Positions 48,869 to 62,145 of a DNA stretch of 64,000 bases are shown in pieces; within the stretch, counting starts at the first letter, position 1; every line of letters begins with the position of its first letter. This DNA is from Steinernema hermaphroditum (lineage: Eukaryota > Nematoda > Chromadorea > Rhabditida > Steinernematidae), in NCBI GenBank assembly GCA_030435675.1, contig CM059625.1, positions 11,346,001 to 11,410,000 of the forward strand, given 5' to 3'. A program made the translations under genes and the position numbers. The notes below the pieces were generated by a model that saw only the letters and a list, made by a program, of their open reading frames with translations, was not told the origin of the DNA and searched no databases.

Positions 48869-51800
48869 CGTGACCACTTAGCTGAGAGTTATATCTAAAA
48901 CTAAAGCTGATGCAAGGATAAGAAAGAAAGGCAGGTTCAAATCCACTCGCAATTCCCCGCCAGTCAGGTTGACAATGAAACATTGCATCTTTGATGTACC
49001 TTTTGAGAAGGACAGTCCTAACGTGATAATCCCCATGGGCGGAGCGAAGCCAACCGGCAACGCTCGGGGCAACGAAACATCCACCGATCCGATCTTTTGT
49101 AATTATATCATCTTCCGATGGAAGAAAGCACGCGTCACGTTGTAACAACGGCGGAAGACTAAACCTTTCGGTGGAAATGAAATAAGGCCACTTAGGGCAT
49201 TCTTGGAAGATTTATTCGAATAGTTTCGGACTTTACAGGGTCCACCGTCATCCTCGGACATCCGTTTTTGCTTAATTAGACGAAGGTACGAGTACCCTCA
49301 ATGCGCAGAGAACGAACGACGAGCGACGTATCATTCCTTTTGTCTCAACCGGGGATGCGGTAATGCGCTAGATCCGTCTTCAAACATTTTTGATTCAATT
49401 GGTGTCAGCCGTATTTTCAACGTCTCGTCCTTGATGACATAATCTCTCCGTGGGGCGCATTTCTCGGGTCACTTGATGCGCTTTTGTATGGATCATCGGA
49501 ATAAAATACTGACAAAGAAAGTGCATTTATACAAAAAAAAACTCGAACAGGATCACAATAATACCGTTCGTTGTTTGCATGGCATTTCTGCGAATCATGC
49601 ACTTTGCCAAAGGACTCTTTTACAGTTTTTGGCAGAATATCGCCGTGACCAAAACATTTACTTTTGTTTGCGCTTTGTCTGCATCAGAGCGCGCATGTCT
49701 TGCGCCTTGAATGCACATTTGCCGATGACGCTAAGGGGCAAGACGGTCTTGCGTGTGCATGACGATGACGATTCGACGAAGCAACGTGACATGATGACGT
49801 GACTAAGAAGCGGGGGCCGCAGGACACTTATCTTTCTCATGCATCTTCATTCCCAGTCTGCCTTCCTTTGCGAGTGTTGTTGTCGAAATTTGAAAATTAA
49901 CATGGATGCCGACAATGATAAAGTCAACAGACAACACCGAATCACGGACTTTTCAGATTATCACCTGTTATGATGTTGACAAACTGATATGCACCAAAAC
50001 AGCGAAATAAAACGAAAGGCCCTTCACTCACGATTTGGCTTCTTTTCTACAAACTGTCTTTGTCGAGCAGCTATTTCGAATTTGTTTATTAAATCAGGTC
50101 TTTGTTGTGAGTGAATGGTGATGTTCATTGTCATCCTATCGAGTGCCCGGAAGTACATCTGTGGCTAGAGTTTGCGCAGGTTCTCTAATTAATCTTCTGT
50201 TCCACTGACGCGCGGCACGCTTTACACCACACTTTCGGTTGCATTCCTCGAAGGGCGCCAGAAGATCACTCCCATTTCGGAACCGTTTAAATAAACCGTC
50301 GTTTCGCTTGTCGTACTGAAGCGCAGCAATAAAACGAATGAAAAACACTTTACTTTTGGAAAGAACCCACAAATTAATCTTCTTTGACCTTATTTTATAA
50401 ATCAAAGGCATTATGCCTTGCATGACACCGAATAATAAACAAACAGAGGATATCTCTTTGCAGTCGGCTTCATTTCTAGCGTGGCAGCGATGTCGAACCG
50501 GTCGGTGGCGGCGCGCTTCACGGGAGAATCACCGAAACTCCAGAAACGGCGGTGGAACTTCTGCTTGCGTCTTCGCAGATGGTCGTGTCCTCAGTGCCCT
50601 CAAAAGTGCTAAGTATACAAAAACCTCGTGGTTTCACTATGGCTTCTTTTGATTTGTTTAATTCGGTCTCCAACGCATGAATTATCTTATTCGTTTTCGC
50701 ACCAACTGTTATTTTTGAACATTTTTTGTGGAGCTCTCTTTAAAGTTTATACAATCATGTTTCCCAAAGCATTTTCTTTCATCAGGACGCGTAGTTTCCG
50801 TTCTCGTGAATAAGCGTCGAGAACAACAACAGCCGACGGCGTAATGTAAAGTGTTCTCATCATAAAAAATTGTCTGCTGGGCCCTCAATACAAGAACTTC
50901 CCAGCATATGGCTAGTCAGATTAATTGAAAATTTGACTCTATTTTTAGTGCGATGTCCCAAATGTGCAAGTCCCTTCATATCCTATAACATATTTTCCGA
51001 GCTGTTTCCTGGCACTACCACCATCCTCTTATTTACAAAAGAAATTACCGATTCCGTAGTCCTGACCAGTTGGCCTTTAATATTCATTGCCTTGGTCGAA
51101 AAAACAGCTCTCTTCGGTAGCCGTCTTTTGAGAACTCTCCCACTGATTTGTGTACCTAATCACTTTTCACCCAACAGGTTTCCGCTGCGCTCAAGGCAAG
51201 GGCCAGTTTCCGCTGCTTCCCTCCGTCGTCAGCATTGTCCTCCCTCTGCCACTCCCCACTCCTCAATTCATAACTCCTTTCCGATGAGAGCTCCATAACT
51301 GACCGTCGCCTAAAGCGCTCTTCCTTCAAAAGGTGTTCGGCGAGGCGCATTCGATGCGTGGATAGAGCCGCATGAATCACGAACCGTTCGCCGTGTCCAC
51401 TCATGATAAGTGTTATCGAGCGAGTGCTCGGCCCTCGCACTTGTCGCCAGCGGCCGTTTAATCGCCATTGAGCGGGCGATATGAGTGCTGTCTCTTGTAT
51501 TTCATGTTCGTATCCTTCGTACTCACTTCGTGCGATGCACTTGTCGCCGTCGCCTTTCGCCTCTGCGAAACTCTCTCGAGCATTTCGCGCGGCCTTATCG
51601 ATGACCGTGTGTGACCTTTGGCGCCGATTGGTTCAACGATATCGTCTGGCAATGCATTTCTCTCTCAATACGCGAATATACGTATTCCGTCCAAGACATC
51701 GCTGACCACTCAATTTACGCTGGACCAACGATCAGCGATTTCCTAACATTACTCATCTGAATGCACCTCGTCGACATTGTAATTATCACCAACTAGTGTC

Positions 51801-54567
51801 ATCGTGGGCGTACTTTTTGTAAGGGGCAACTGATCGGCAGTGCGTTACTAATTTGCAGTTCCACACGGTTCAATAGGCACAGAGTTGTCACCTATGACTA
51901 GACAAAATCTGTTCACAAAAGCGGACAGGTGGGCAGCAAATACGGCTGGACTTTTGCTTATCTCATGTTTCTCACGTTTTTGCCTTCCGATATTGCTAGT
52001 ATCCATCGTTTGTGATTTATGCCGCGCCGTAACGTCTCAATCATTCATGGATTGGTTACCAGTGTGTAACCGTAGTATTTCAGAAGCAGTCTTGAATGTG
52101 AGAGAAGTTTGAAAGCCGTTAAACCGGTTCTTGAACCGCGAATGTCTCATCAGCCAAAGAGAGGACGAGCTACTCGCGTGAGCTTTGCGCTTCGCGCAGC
52201 ATCTTCTGGCTATTGCTGCTACTGTTGCGTTCTTTTACGGTCTCTGCAAAGTTGAGAATTGGACAAAAGTACAGTTCACGTGCTTTGACAACTCATTCAT
52301 CACCTCTTGAAGGGGTAGATTTTCCAAATGGGCGTGATATTCTAAAAAAAACTTTCGTTTTTCATTTTCGGTGATTGAGTTAAGCGTTCTTCATTACGAT
52401 CGAGATGGCGTGAAGTACTCTGACCTAAGTGAAACCGAACATGCAGCCGTGATAGGCTAAAACCGGAACAATTATTGCCTTCCTCTAAGAACCACTAATT
52501 TCCTGCCGAGCGCGCAAGTTCCTAGCATGGTTGTTGCCTCACTTTTCCTTTCCTCTCCTCATTCGTACATCGAGATAACGACGTCCGTTCTAATTTTTCA
52601 AAGACACGTTCAAGAAACGTTCATGCACCGCGATTAGGCACTATTAGCTGCACATTTGATCGCCCAGCATCGCGAATTGTTTGTAGGTAAATAATTAACC
52701 AAAACAAGTGTTGGTTGCGTGCGACTGAGCGAGTTCTAAATCTCCACCGTACTGACGATGTGCGAAATCGCCATTTTGGAATCTCCACTTCCCGTGATTC
52801 TTCCATCCGAATGGCTGGAATCGTACTCGAAGTTTTTAGTGTTTCATAGTTGGAGCAATCGCACGGGCAGCTACAATCATCGTTACTCACTGTGTTCCTA
52901 TCTAAAGCCTTTGACAATACCCGAATCGAAATTACCTGCGATCGTGATGGTGCACACTGCAGATATTATACCTTTTCTGCGCGAGCGCGACTGCTGTCAC
53001 ATGGCGCCTCTACACCGACAGTTGACCTTGTAATCCATTAAACTCCCCTCCAACGCAAATTGTCCATTTTCCATTTTTTGTGCCATTGTTAGTCGACAGT
53101 CATGGGTCGTGCTCGTTCCTTCCGTTATACTGTACGTACTTTGTTAGCAGTTCCTCACTAATCTTGTTTGTTAATTAGTGAGTGGTGTCGGCCGAGCATT
53201 CAGGCGAAGGGGAGTTTGTGGGTTTGTGATGGAGACTGTGGCCGCACTTGTCGTTCGAGGAAGAACGCTTTCACAATCGAGAAGGACATAATGGCGTTTT
53301 GTAATGGCTTGCTTGCTAAAGGGCGTCTGTTTGTTTGTTTGCAAAGGCATTTTATTCACTATGAATTGTCTCCTCGGCTTTCTATGACGAAGTCCTCAGT
53401 TCCAGAACCTTAAGACCTCCTATCGGAAAACATTTTCTCGACCGACCTCGTTGGTATTAGTCAGACGGTGTGCGGAACGGACAACTCAATTTCCGTCATC
53501 ACATCGTTATGGGTTGAAGACGGTGACTGAGTGAGTAATTTCGGTAGGAGGACCCAGGTTCCACTCCCTTTTTTCAAGTCCCACTCGGCGCCCATCTCTA
53601 TTAGGTGGGGCAAAGCAGACCCTTGGGTGTCAATACATTCTTTAGGCTATTATTCACCAATTAATCTCGCGCTGTCTTCTCTCAACTTGCGCTCGGGATC
53701 GTATAGTGGGGGGTAAATCCACCGAAAGCAGCCTTTGTCACCTTAGCATCAGATGCGATTATACATTTCGGAGAAGCTCGGCCAATTTGCCCGCGGCATT
53801 ATTTTATTAGAAAACGGACCGAAGAAGCTGCCACAGATTTCCGGTTTTCCAGCTGTCTGTAAGGTGCCGCCGCTAGCGCGCAATTTTTTGGATGGGAACG
53901 TGTTTGAAAGAAGAAGTGACCGGTGCAAAGTCGGAGAGGGGCATTGTACCTCTGAGCGCAGATGTCGCCTTCGCGGATTATGGTGTTTGATGATGTTCAC
54001 ACCCTGTTTGCTGAAAAGCACTTAGCCAGATGAACGTTTTTAGAAGCGCCACCAAGTGGCATTGCTGTGGGCGGACAGTAGATAGTCTGCGCAACAAGGT
54101 TCTATTTGAATTTCGGATTAAGACGTCCTCGAAAACGATTTCTAACTGTGGCTGACGTCCTCACTTCAGTTACCGGGGACTGTTGCAGTTCTAAAGATTC
54201 CTATGACCTCCGAGGCCCCTCTCGCAATTTCAGTCTTTCTCTGAAATATCACTACTTTTGTGTTGTTGAATGGCGCATGTCATTGCTTTGTCGTGCTCTT
54301 TTTGATTCGGCGTCCCTTAACATTTTTTCCGTTATGCTTATATTTATTCATCTGGTAGCACAGTAGACATAGATTCACTTTGCTGATCTCGTGAAATGTA
54401 TTCAAAATGCAAACAGTAGTATCACAGGAAAAAAGCTGACCCCCTTAAAACTTTTGAATACTGTCTGCAGAATCGAACGAGCTCCGTGTCGTCATTGCTT
54501 CGTGAGTGCTTCCGCGTCAGTATGTCATTCTGTAGATGTTGATTGCATTGGACATTTTCAGAGTGCG
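48869..54567. other. Gene-poor 5.7 kb upstream of the MAP kinase
   Basis: No gene is supported. On the minus strand just upstream of the proteoglycan (48878-49084) a 68-codon frame has a faint galectin look (TSKMQCFIVNLTGG), but no complete domain can be built. At 53749-54025 long frames exist on both strands across the same bases, with no family match. The rest appears noncoding. Confidence 0.4.
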
Positions 54568-56105
54568 ATGCCGGCCGGAGCTCCGGCGTTTAATCGGATT
54601 CTAGACGATTTGGCGAAACGCCAATTACGGCTAGATTTCCAGTTCGGTGAAGCTGCGGGACAGTACGAGGCACTTCGTAACATCGGCGCCGGAGCTTTCG
54701 GAATCGTATGCGAAGCAGGGGACTCTGTCAACGATGACAAGGTAAGCGCATCTTTGCTTGTGACCCAAACCACAAAGTGATTACCCGTTCTGACTCATTT
54801 ATTATAGGTTGCAATCAAAAAGATTGGTCATGCATCAGCAACTCCAACACTGGCGAGAAGAACATTGCGTGAAGTGAGAGTTCTCCGATATATAGAACAC
54901 CCGAACATCGTGTCTCTAAGAGATATCTTCCGAACTCAAGGAAGCCTGGGAATGGACGTGTTTCTGGTGATGAATTTGATGGAGGGTAGCTTGCATCACG
55001 TCATTCACGGAAGTCCAGAATCCCTGGATCAAGATTTAATTGCGTACTTTCTATATCAGCTTCTTCGAGGACTTCGGGTATCTCAGTTAAATCATATTTA
55101 CCATCACTATAAACCTCATTTATTTAGTACCTTCACAAGGCTGGAATCGCTCACAGAGATTTAAAACCGTCGAACCTTCTTGTTAACAGCGACTGCCATC
55201 TCCGAATCGCGGATTTTGGCATGGCGAAACTAGCCATGCGCGACCACATCGAAGAGGCTGAAGAACATTGCTTCTACATGACACAACATGTGGCGACACT
55301 GCCTTACAGGGCGCCCGAACTCCTGTTTGTAATGCCAGAGCATTCCACTGCTGTAGATATGTGGGCTGTCGGGTGCATATTCGCTGAAATGCTGCTGAAA
55401 CGAGAACTGTTTCCGGGGAGAAGTGTGAGTGGACAAATTAAACTCATCATAACGAGACTGGGTTCTCCATCAGAAAAGGTTTGCTTCAGGTCATCTTCTC
55501 TCTGTAATGTTGCAGTTTAGATCGTCAGCGAGATACGGTGCAAAAGAACACGACGTTTTATAGAGAACTTCGGAGAACATGAAAGGTGGAAGTGGGAGGA
55601 CATCGTTCACTCGAGAGATATCGTTCCGACAGCCGATTCGCTTGATTTAATTTCGAAACTGATCCAGCTAGATGCCGATGAACGCATCGACGTTAACCAA
55701 GCAATTTCCCATTCGTTTTTCAACGACTACGAGGACAGACAACAAAGTGAAGGAGCTTGCCCATTTAGGGTAAACGCTGCTGATTTTACGAATACTTAGT
55801 TTTCTGTTCAGGTAAAAATGGATATGGCTGCAGTGGAATCCATGAGCCACGAACAGCTCACCGATGCCCTAATCAACGACGTTCGATCGGCTTCCACATT
55901 CGACGAAATTATTAGCACGCGTCACAAGCAATCTTCTTCTGGGGACTCTATTGATCCATCGAATACACCGAGCTCCTATTCGGGTGAATCGTCCGTCGAA
56001 GAGTCGAGGTCAGAAGAAAGAAGATCATCATTATGCATCCTCGACCAGGAGGCCGAAGATTCAGCTGGATACGAAACTGACAGCGAACAGATTACAGCAC
56101 TGTAA
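54568..56105 (+). CDS. Divergent MAP kinase, ERK5/MAPK7-like, with TQH activation motif
   Basis: Five exons (54568-54741, 54808-55077, 55128-55478, 55521-55769, 55812-56105) give 445 residues. The kinase core is complete: glycine loop [13 protein letters not shown] lysine, HRDLKPSN catalytic loop, DFGMAK, YRAPELL, and the late motif DERIDVNQA with HSFF. The span between DFG and APE reads [19 protein letters not shown]. In ERK1/2 and ERK5 this is ...YFMTEYVATRWYRAPE, so the TEY dual-phosphorylation motif is TQH and the ATRW substrate-pocket residues are ATLP. The C-terminal extension is acidic and Ser-rich ([16 protein letters not shown]), shorter than the ERK5 tail. C. elegans has an ERK5-type MPK-2 that may be the orthologue. 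The start follows a cattttcag acceptor by six bases. Confidence 0.88.
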
Positions 56106-56498
56106 TCGCAATAGAGTAATGATGAAATAATCCATCGGTCGATCTCTTCCGTGCCCCCGGCACACCTTCTGTTAGGTAGATCATCCGGTGACTATACCTC
56201 ACAAGCGCGAACTTCTGTTCATTTGTACATAACGAAATACCTGCTAAACATCCCTACCCATTCTTTCTCTGACAGTTATCGTTCAATAATTGAACTAACA
56301 GAAACCATAATGTATCCTTCATGCTTAGCATGGTTTTTTTTCAATTCTTTCTCACGCATAATAACCTTTCCCGGGTAGATCACAAGCAGAAGATGAAAAC
56401 TAATTTAATGTTCGTCGCTATTCATATTCGACGTTATCGTTAACTGCCCGAAGACTTTCCTTAACGAATCTCGTGTGAAACTGCGTTACGATGTAATC

Positions 56499-56504
56499 AA
56501 TAAA
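56499..56504 (+). terminator. Polyadenylation signal AATAAA of the MAP kinase
   Basis: AATAAA within atcaataaatagc about 395 bases after the stop codon, in the convergent interval before the RME-4 gene. The interval 56106-56933 contains no other recognised feature. Confidence 0.5.
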
Positions 56505-56933
56505 TAGCACTTGAAGAACAACGCAATCGCATCGGATCGGTCTCCGAATTGTGCAACAAAGACGCCCTTCTGCTTTCATGAATTCCTTGTTCCACATTAT
56601 TTTTGCGTCTTCCTATGGTGCTCACCGAGATTCACCTGACTTGCCACTGGGGCGTATTCGCCTTGAATACTGGAGAACGTTTACGAAAATGCAATGCACA
56701 TTTTATTGCTTTATAGTAATTTACATAAGGTTATCTTAAAGAACATGTACCTTTTTAGGAAAGAGCAAAATAGAAATATGACATTCAAGAATCATGGGTA
56801 AAATGCTATCACAAATAGCCACCGGATCATTGTGGTCAATAACATGTACGGATAAAATGTAAGACAATAATCCTTTTAGTAAATGCAAACTACGACCCGC
56901 ATTTTGAGCAAAACATGCTTCTATATCGGATAA

Positions 56934-59105
56934 TTAATCGAATCGCTCCCACTGACCTCGACTCTTCACATGACTAGCAGACGAGGAAGGCGCACTGATC
57001 GCTGAAGGGCACAAGTCGCTGAACTCCGTCAAAGTCGGCACCTCGTCCACTTTTTGGATGCAAGTGGGCAATGACGAAGTCGAAGGCACATGATTGAAAG
57101 ATGGAGCTAACGGTTCTGGGTCGCTGAAGTCAATCAAGTCCGAGCTTGATGTGGAGCTCTCGTCTGGTAGGACTTGACTGACAATGCTGTTTCCATCGGA
57201 TAACGCGGAACCTCCTATGTCCCACTGGCGAGTGTCAAAAGACATGGCTTCAACCGTGCCAGATTCCTTCTTGCGCAAGCCTCCCGTGCTTTTGTTTCTT
57301 CGTAACTCTTTTGGTGTTAACTTTCCGATCTTGTCACGAATCTGAAAATATCATAAATAAAACAGCTAATTTCTGCGCCAGCACCATCATGGATGACATT
57401 TTATCTTTCAGTGCCCCAACCACGTCGCTTGCGTTCTCGCGCACAGCATTGACGGCCTTCTGAATGGTTTCCGGAGACGCACCTCCTCTCCCTGATTTCC
57501 GATCCATTATACATATTTCCTTCTCAAACTCGTCACTGATAGGTCTACCACTGTTAAGGGCCGCTAATCTTTCATCGATAAACTGAAACAAAAATAAACT
57601 GATTTGTGGCAGCGGGTATCGCTAACCCTCTCTAAGTATTGAACACCATCTGATCCAAGAAGTGAGGCAAGAAAGGGCTTGAGGTTGTTCTTCTGCTCGT
57701 TCACGAATTTGTTTTTATCCCATTTGATTTCGTGATCACTATCTGCACGGAAACGAAAATATAAGATTCGTCAACATATATAAAATGTCACCTGTTCTGT
57801 AGAAACCAAGCCTATAGCCGCCGAACAACAGCACGTTAGTCTTCAGAAAACTCCTAGCAAGTCCGTCGCTCAAAAACATATCTGACGACGATTTAAGATG
57901 GTTTCGCAAAAACGCATTAGCCTCAGCAGGAAGTGTATCATTATGAGAGCTTGTGAAGGTCTTTTCATCCAAATCCACAATAGCAACGTCACCGAGATCA
58001 TGTAGCCGGAGGGACTACAAAAGCAATGACTGTGGGAATCTCGCCAACAATCTTACCCAGAAAGTTTTCTTTGGAACACCAATCAAAAACGGCATTGGCG
58101 CCCTGAAATTAGTATATATATTTCACGTGAATATAGTAGAGGCTTACATTAGCATATCCACAAGATGATGCGGCAGTACAGGAATAAACAAACTCTGCCA
58201 GTGAAAGGGATAAAGAAGTCCAGCAGCTGCGAAAACACAAGAGCTGAGCTGACCGATCTTCCGGCTGGTGAATATAATCCGTCGTTCTTTAAGCAAACTA
58301 GCGAACAAAGGCACCATAAGTTTTTCAGGAATTGCATTATAAAACTCCAGCATGAACTTGTCTTCCTTCAAGGTAGGCAGTTTTGCGGTATCGGGTACAA
58401 CAATTTCAATTTTCTAAACAGCGGATTGTTCGCAGCTATGGGGTAAGAAGTTATCGCAGATTTACATTTGTGCCGGAGTGATTCGAAATATTGAGATGTT
58501 CTCCAGTGGATGGAATGTCAGTGTGATACATGCGCGTGAGAGTCTCTTCTAGATCACCTGTCTTAAACAAAGGAATATGATAACGTGGATGCTGACAAAT
58601 TTCTCACATTGCCGTTGTTCATTACATTTGATAGATGATTGAGGATTTTGTAAAATGCCGATGTCCATGGGAGCCCACTAAATCAGGTTCGTATTAGAAA
58701 CATTTTTCCACCCACAAACATACCTCAGGATAACCAAGCAGCTGTTGTTCCTCGGTGTATAGCGGCAGTATGCAAATGTATACATTGACGTTTGATCAGT
58801 GAGCACAAATGTAAATAATTGCACCGCACCTTGATCATCACTGAGAAAGAAATGTGAAAAGGATGAGATAAATACTCAAGCATACCTCTGAAGTCCACAG
58901 GGAAAACTGAATTGGCAAACAGACTTCAAAGTACTATCGTCGCAAAAGTCATCCGGATACTTTTGCAGTATCGTAGCTTCCAAACACTGCCCCGCACCAA
59001 CTTCGCAGAACACATCGAACAACGTTGCAACGTTTGCTCTACGAAAACAGTCTTACGGACAAAGTTTGAGGTACGAACAAACCTCAGTCGTGAAGAGAGA
59101 GCCAT
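56934..59105 (-). CDS. rme-4: RME-4/DENND1 (connecdenn) Rab35 guanine-nucleotide exchange factor
   Basis: About twelve short exons on the minus strand. The start ATG at 59105 follows a cctctttcag acceptor, and splicing to the next exon gives MALSSRLRANVATLFDVFCE, matching the DENND1 opening. Next come the uDENN phrase LQKYPDDFCDD, FTFVLTDQTSMYTFAYCRY, SGLPWTSAFYKILNHLSN, the cDENN core ERRIIFTSRKIGQLSSCVFA and LYPFHWQSLFIPVLPHHLVD, APMPFLIGVP, and dDENN VAIVDLDEKTF, FLRNHLKSS and ARSFLKTNVLLFGGYR. The C-terminal tail is Ser-rich with an acidic DLIDFSDPEPL stretch, the kind of region that binds clathrin adaptors. The protein activates Rab35 at endocytic vesicles and in C. elegans is needed for yolk receptor recycling. 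It is convergent with the MAP kinase. Confidence 0.9.
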
Positions 59106-60197
59106 TGCACCCAGGAAGCGGCAACCAGCACTGAAAGAGGAAATAGACAATAGCAGAACTTCGTGATCAGCTGCTCAAAGACATTGTTTCGCTGCTGAAC
59201 AAAGTAAATAAATGACATTTCATGTGGTAACGCGCCTCGATGGAAAAAAGCAAAACTTTTCATTTGTTATGAAATATTAGAACAAAAGTCGTCGGCCGCA
59301 GTTTAGTCGCCGTCAACTGCGCACTCCGACAGATGCGCAGTCCGTTTGCGTTGAGACCCGACGTGTTGGGACTCTATGCGAGATACGAAGAACTACGACT
59401 GGACGAGCGATGATGTATATCGCCGCGAGAAAACCCTTACTCACATGCATAAATACGCATGGTAAAATTGGCGACACCTCAAGTTATTCGTTTAGCAGTT
59501 CGAAGAGCCAATATTCCACTGGCCGCTGGGCGCTGTTCCTAAGATTATTCTGGCGGGGAACGATCCATCACTGGGCGGAAACGCATTTTCTGAACTACAA
59601 GCAGTTCTGCGTAAAGTCGATAAAAGTTAAACATCGGTAACTATGAAATGTTTACACGACCTAGTGCATTCACTGTATGTCTGTACTTTGTGTGTGCATG
59701 TGCATTTACCGCACATAAATTAGTCATTTACTGTACAAACAGCTGTCGAACGAACTGACGCATATTGATTATTTCACAGATATCAGTGACTAAATGCATT
59801 GGTTCATTCTAAAATCATTCTCACACGATTGTTGTCGGTCTTGATTTGGAATTTGGAACTATGACAAAGCCGCGGTAAAAAGGAAAAGTTGACGTCCGTA
59901 TTCTCCGCAGCGAAATCTGCATTTCGTCACCCAAAAGGCCGTTTTTCCTTCGTGTTCTGCTTTTTCTTTTTACGATGACTCTCGCAGGGATGATGCCGCT
60001 GTTTCTTGTATAAACTATCACGAAAGAACAACGTCCCTCTGAGAGCTGGAAAATAAGGGCGCAAAATCGGTAACGTACCACCATCCAGCTTCTGTAAAGT
60101 AATTATTTTATAGAACGTACAAAATATTACATACTGAGATATATCCTACTACAAACAATCACATGACAAAAAATACAAGCTATTACGGTTGCGATGA
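59106..60197. other. Intergenic between rme-4 and fbp-1
   Basis: No gene is recognised. The right part should hold the fbp-1 3' UTR. A minus-strand frame at 59821-60084 has no family match. Confidence 0.45.
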
Positions 60198-61357
60198 TTA
60201 GTTGTCGTACTTTTGAATGAATGTGAGGAGCTCCTCGACATCTTCCTTTGACCCGAGGAAAATCGGCGCACGGTCATGAATTTTCGTGGGCTGGACATCA
60301 AGAATAGCCATTTTTCCAGTTGTAGCCAAACCACCAGCCTTCTCCATGATAAACGCCATAGGATTGCACTCATAAAGAAGTCGCAACTGAAAATGAATTG
60401 TTCTGGAAAGCTACAGGACTTGAGTCAAATACCTTTCCATTAGGAGCATCCTTCGTTGCAGGATACATGAAAATTCCTCCGTTGAGCAAGGTACGATGAA
60501 CGTCAGCAACCATGGATCCAACGTATCGTTGAGCCATGGCCTTCTTTCCCTCTTCCGGGAACTTACGACTATGAACATATTCCGAAACACCTTTGGACCA
60601 AGACGCAGCATATCCTTCGTTAATGCTGTAAACTTTTCCTTTGGCTGGACAGCGCATATTTGGATGGGTTAGAATGAACTCGCCAACGCTCTGAAAGCAA
60701 TTTTAAGTCACATTTAGTTACATACATTTCAAAAATTACGGGATCAAGCATGAATCCGTTCACGTTCTGACCAGTTGACAGAACCACCATTGTTGCAGAA
60801 CCGTACAGAACATAGCCAGCTGCAACCATCTGACGGCCAGGTTGAAGTGCATCCTTCTCAGTAGGTTCACCTTCAGTTGCCTTCCTGTAGATACCAAAAA
60901 TAGTTCCAATGGAAACCAAGCAATCAATGTTCGATGAGCCGTCAAGAGGATCAAACGTAACGACGTATTTTCCCTGTTTAGGGACCTCGACCTCAATGAC
61001 ATTGTCGTTTTCTTCGGAAACAAGGAGGCATGTCGTATATGAAGAATTCAACATGTTGATCATGAGCTCATTGCTCAAAACGTCGAGCTTCTTAACCTCT
61101 TCACCTTGAACATTAGTACTTCCTGCAAATAACGCAGAAGTGATCACACGTTTCACGTTAATATTTGCCTCACCTGCGATACCGTAGAGCTGAGCAAGGC
61201 CAGCCTTGCGGACGGCAGAAGAGATAGCCTTGAATGCAGTGAGCAGAGAAGTCAACAAATGCGTAAGATCGCCAGTTGCAGTGGGATGCTTACGCTGTTC
61301 GTGAAGCACGAAGCGCTGCAGAGTCATCGCATCAGTTTCAATTCCGTAATCCGACAT
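60198..61357 (-). CDS. fbp-1: Fructose-1,6-bisphosphatase
   Basis: Four exons (61357-61174, 61122-60740, 60690-60433, 60386-60198) give 337 residues, the exact family length. Marks in order are [21 protein letters not shown] then [20 protein letters not shown], the acidic EEN metal ligand in SEENDN, the catalytic [52 protein letters not shown] and [20 protein letters not shown]. The enzyme hydrolyses fructose-1,6-bisphosphate to fructose-6-phosphate in the cytosol, a regulated step of gluconeogenesis. The start follows a catttcag acceptor by nine bases. Intron 1 (61123-61173) is 51 bases, a multiple of three, and contains no in-frame stop, so its retention would insert 17 residues after YGIAG; the family alignment shows it is an intron. 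Confidence 0.95.
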
Positions 61358-62145
61358 GGCTACAACCTGAAATGAAAAGTAAAGACAAACAGATACAAGT
61401 GTAAATATATTCAGTCATCGACACAGCATCACATATTTGACATTCAAGGGAAGCAGAAAGCAATAAATACGTCGATAGCGTTGCACGCCGGTACTATCTG
61501 CCGACAACAGAGCACGCGAATAAGCGATCGTCCTCTACCACATGCCGCATTGCAGTGCTCTCTAGCGCCCGCTCTATGGGTTGTGCAATCTTTGTATGCC
61601 ACAAAGAACATAGTGTGATTTTGCACGTAAGCACAATTGCTGTAGCCCGCCAAAAAGCAAAATATGATCTGAATTTCTCAGAACCGCAAAAGAATCACCC
61701 CTCTGCTAAGTAACCGGCGTCAAGCACATGATTTCAACAAAATGATAGTAACGCTACCTAAAATAAACGTTCATTGACCAAAGAACATTCGCTACATTGA
61801 ACAAACACCACTTCTGAACCGTACGACTAAAAAAACCAACATTCGATTTCCGCCAGAAAACACCACGTGCTGAATATCATCGACAAGCCTAAAAGCAGAC
61901 CACCACTGGAATTGATATTATCAGTATTCATGTTTGTCAAAAAAAACATTCACAAGAGTACAACATAAATAAGAACTCACATCTAACACTAGTGACAGAT
62001 GCAAAGGTAAACGGCAGATAGTATCAAAATACAAACCAGATCGTATAAATTGCTCCAACGAGAGAAAATCGGGAATACAATACAGCGAGGACAAAATTCA
62101 GTAACAAACAAACACTCAATTACCACATATCATATACATGAATCA
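61358..62145. other. Interval between fndc-1 and fbp-1
   Basis: Nearly 800 AT-rich bases without a recognised gene. It should hold the FUNDC1 3' UTR and upstream sequence of fbp-1. Confidence 0.45.

Noticed and set aside
48878..49084. Minus-strand frame with a galectin-like phrase (TSKMQCFIVNLTGG)
   Set aside because: The rest of a galectin domain, notably the HFNPR and WGxE blocks, is absent, and no flanking exons supply them. Retained only as a faint hint.
53749..54025. Overlapping 90-codon frames on both strands
   Set aside because: Neither product has a recognised motif, exon borders or hydrophobic signal. Open frames on both strands across GC-rich bases arise by chance.
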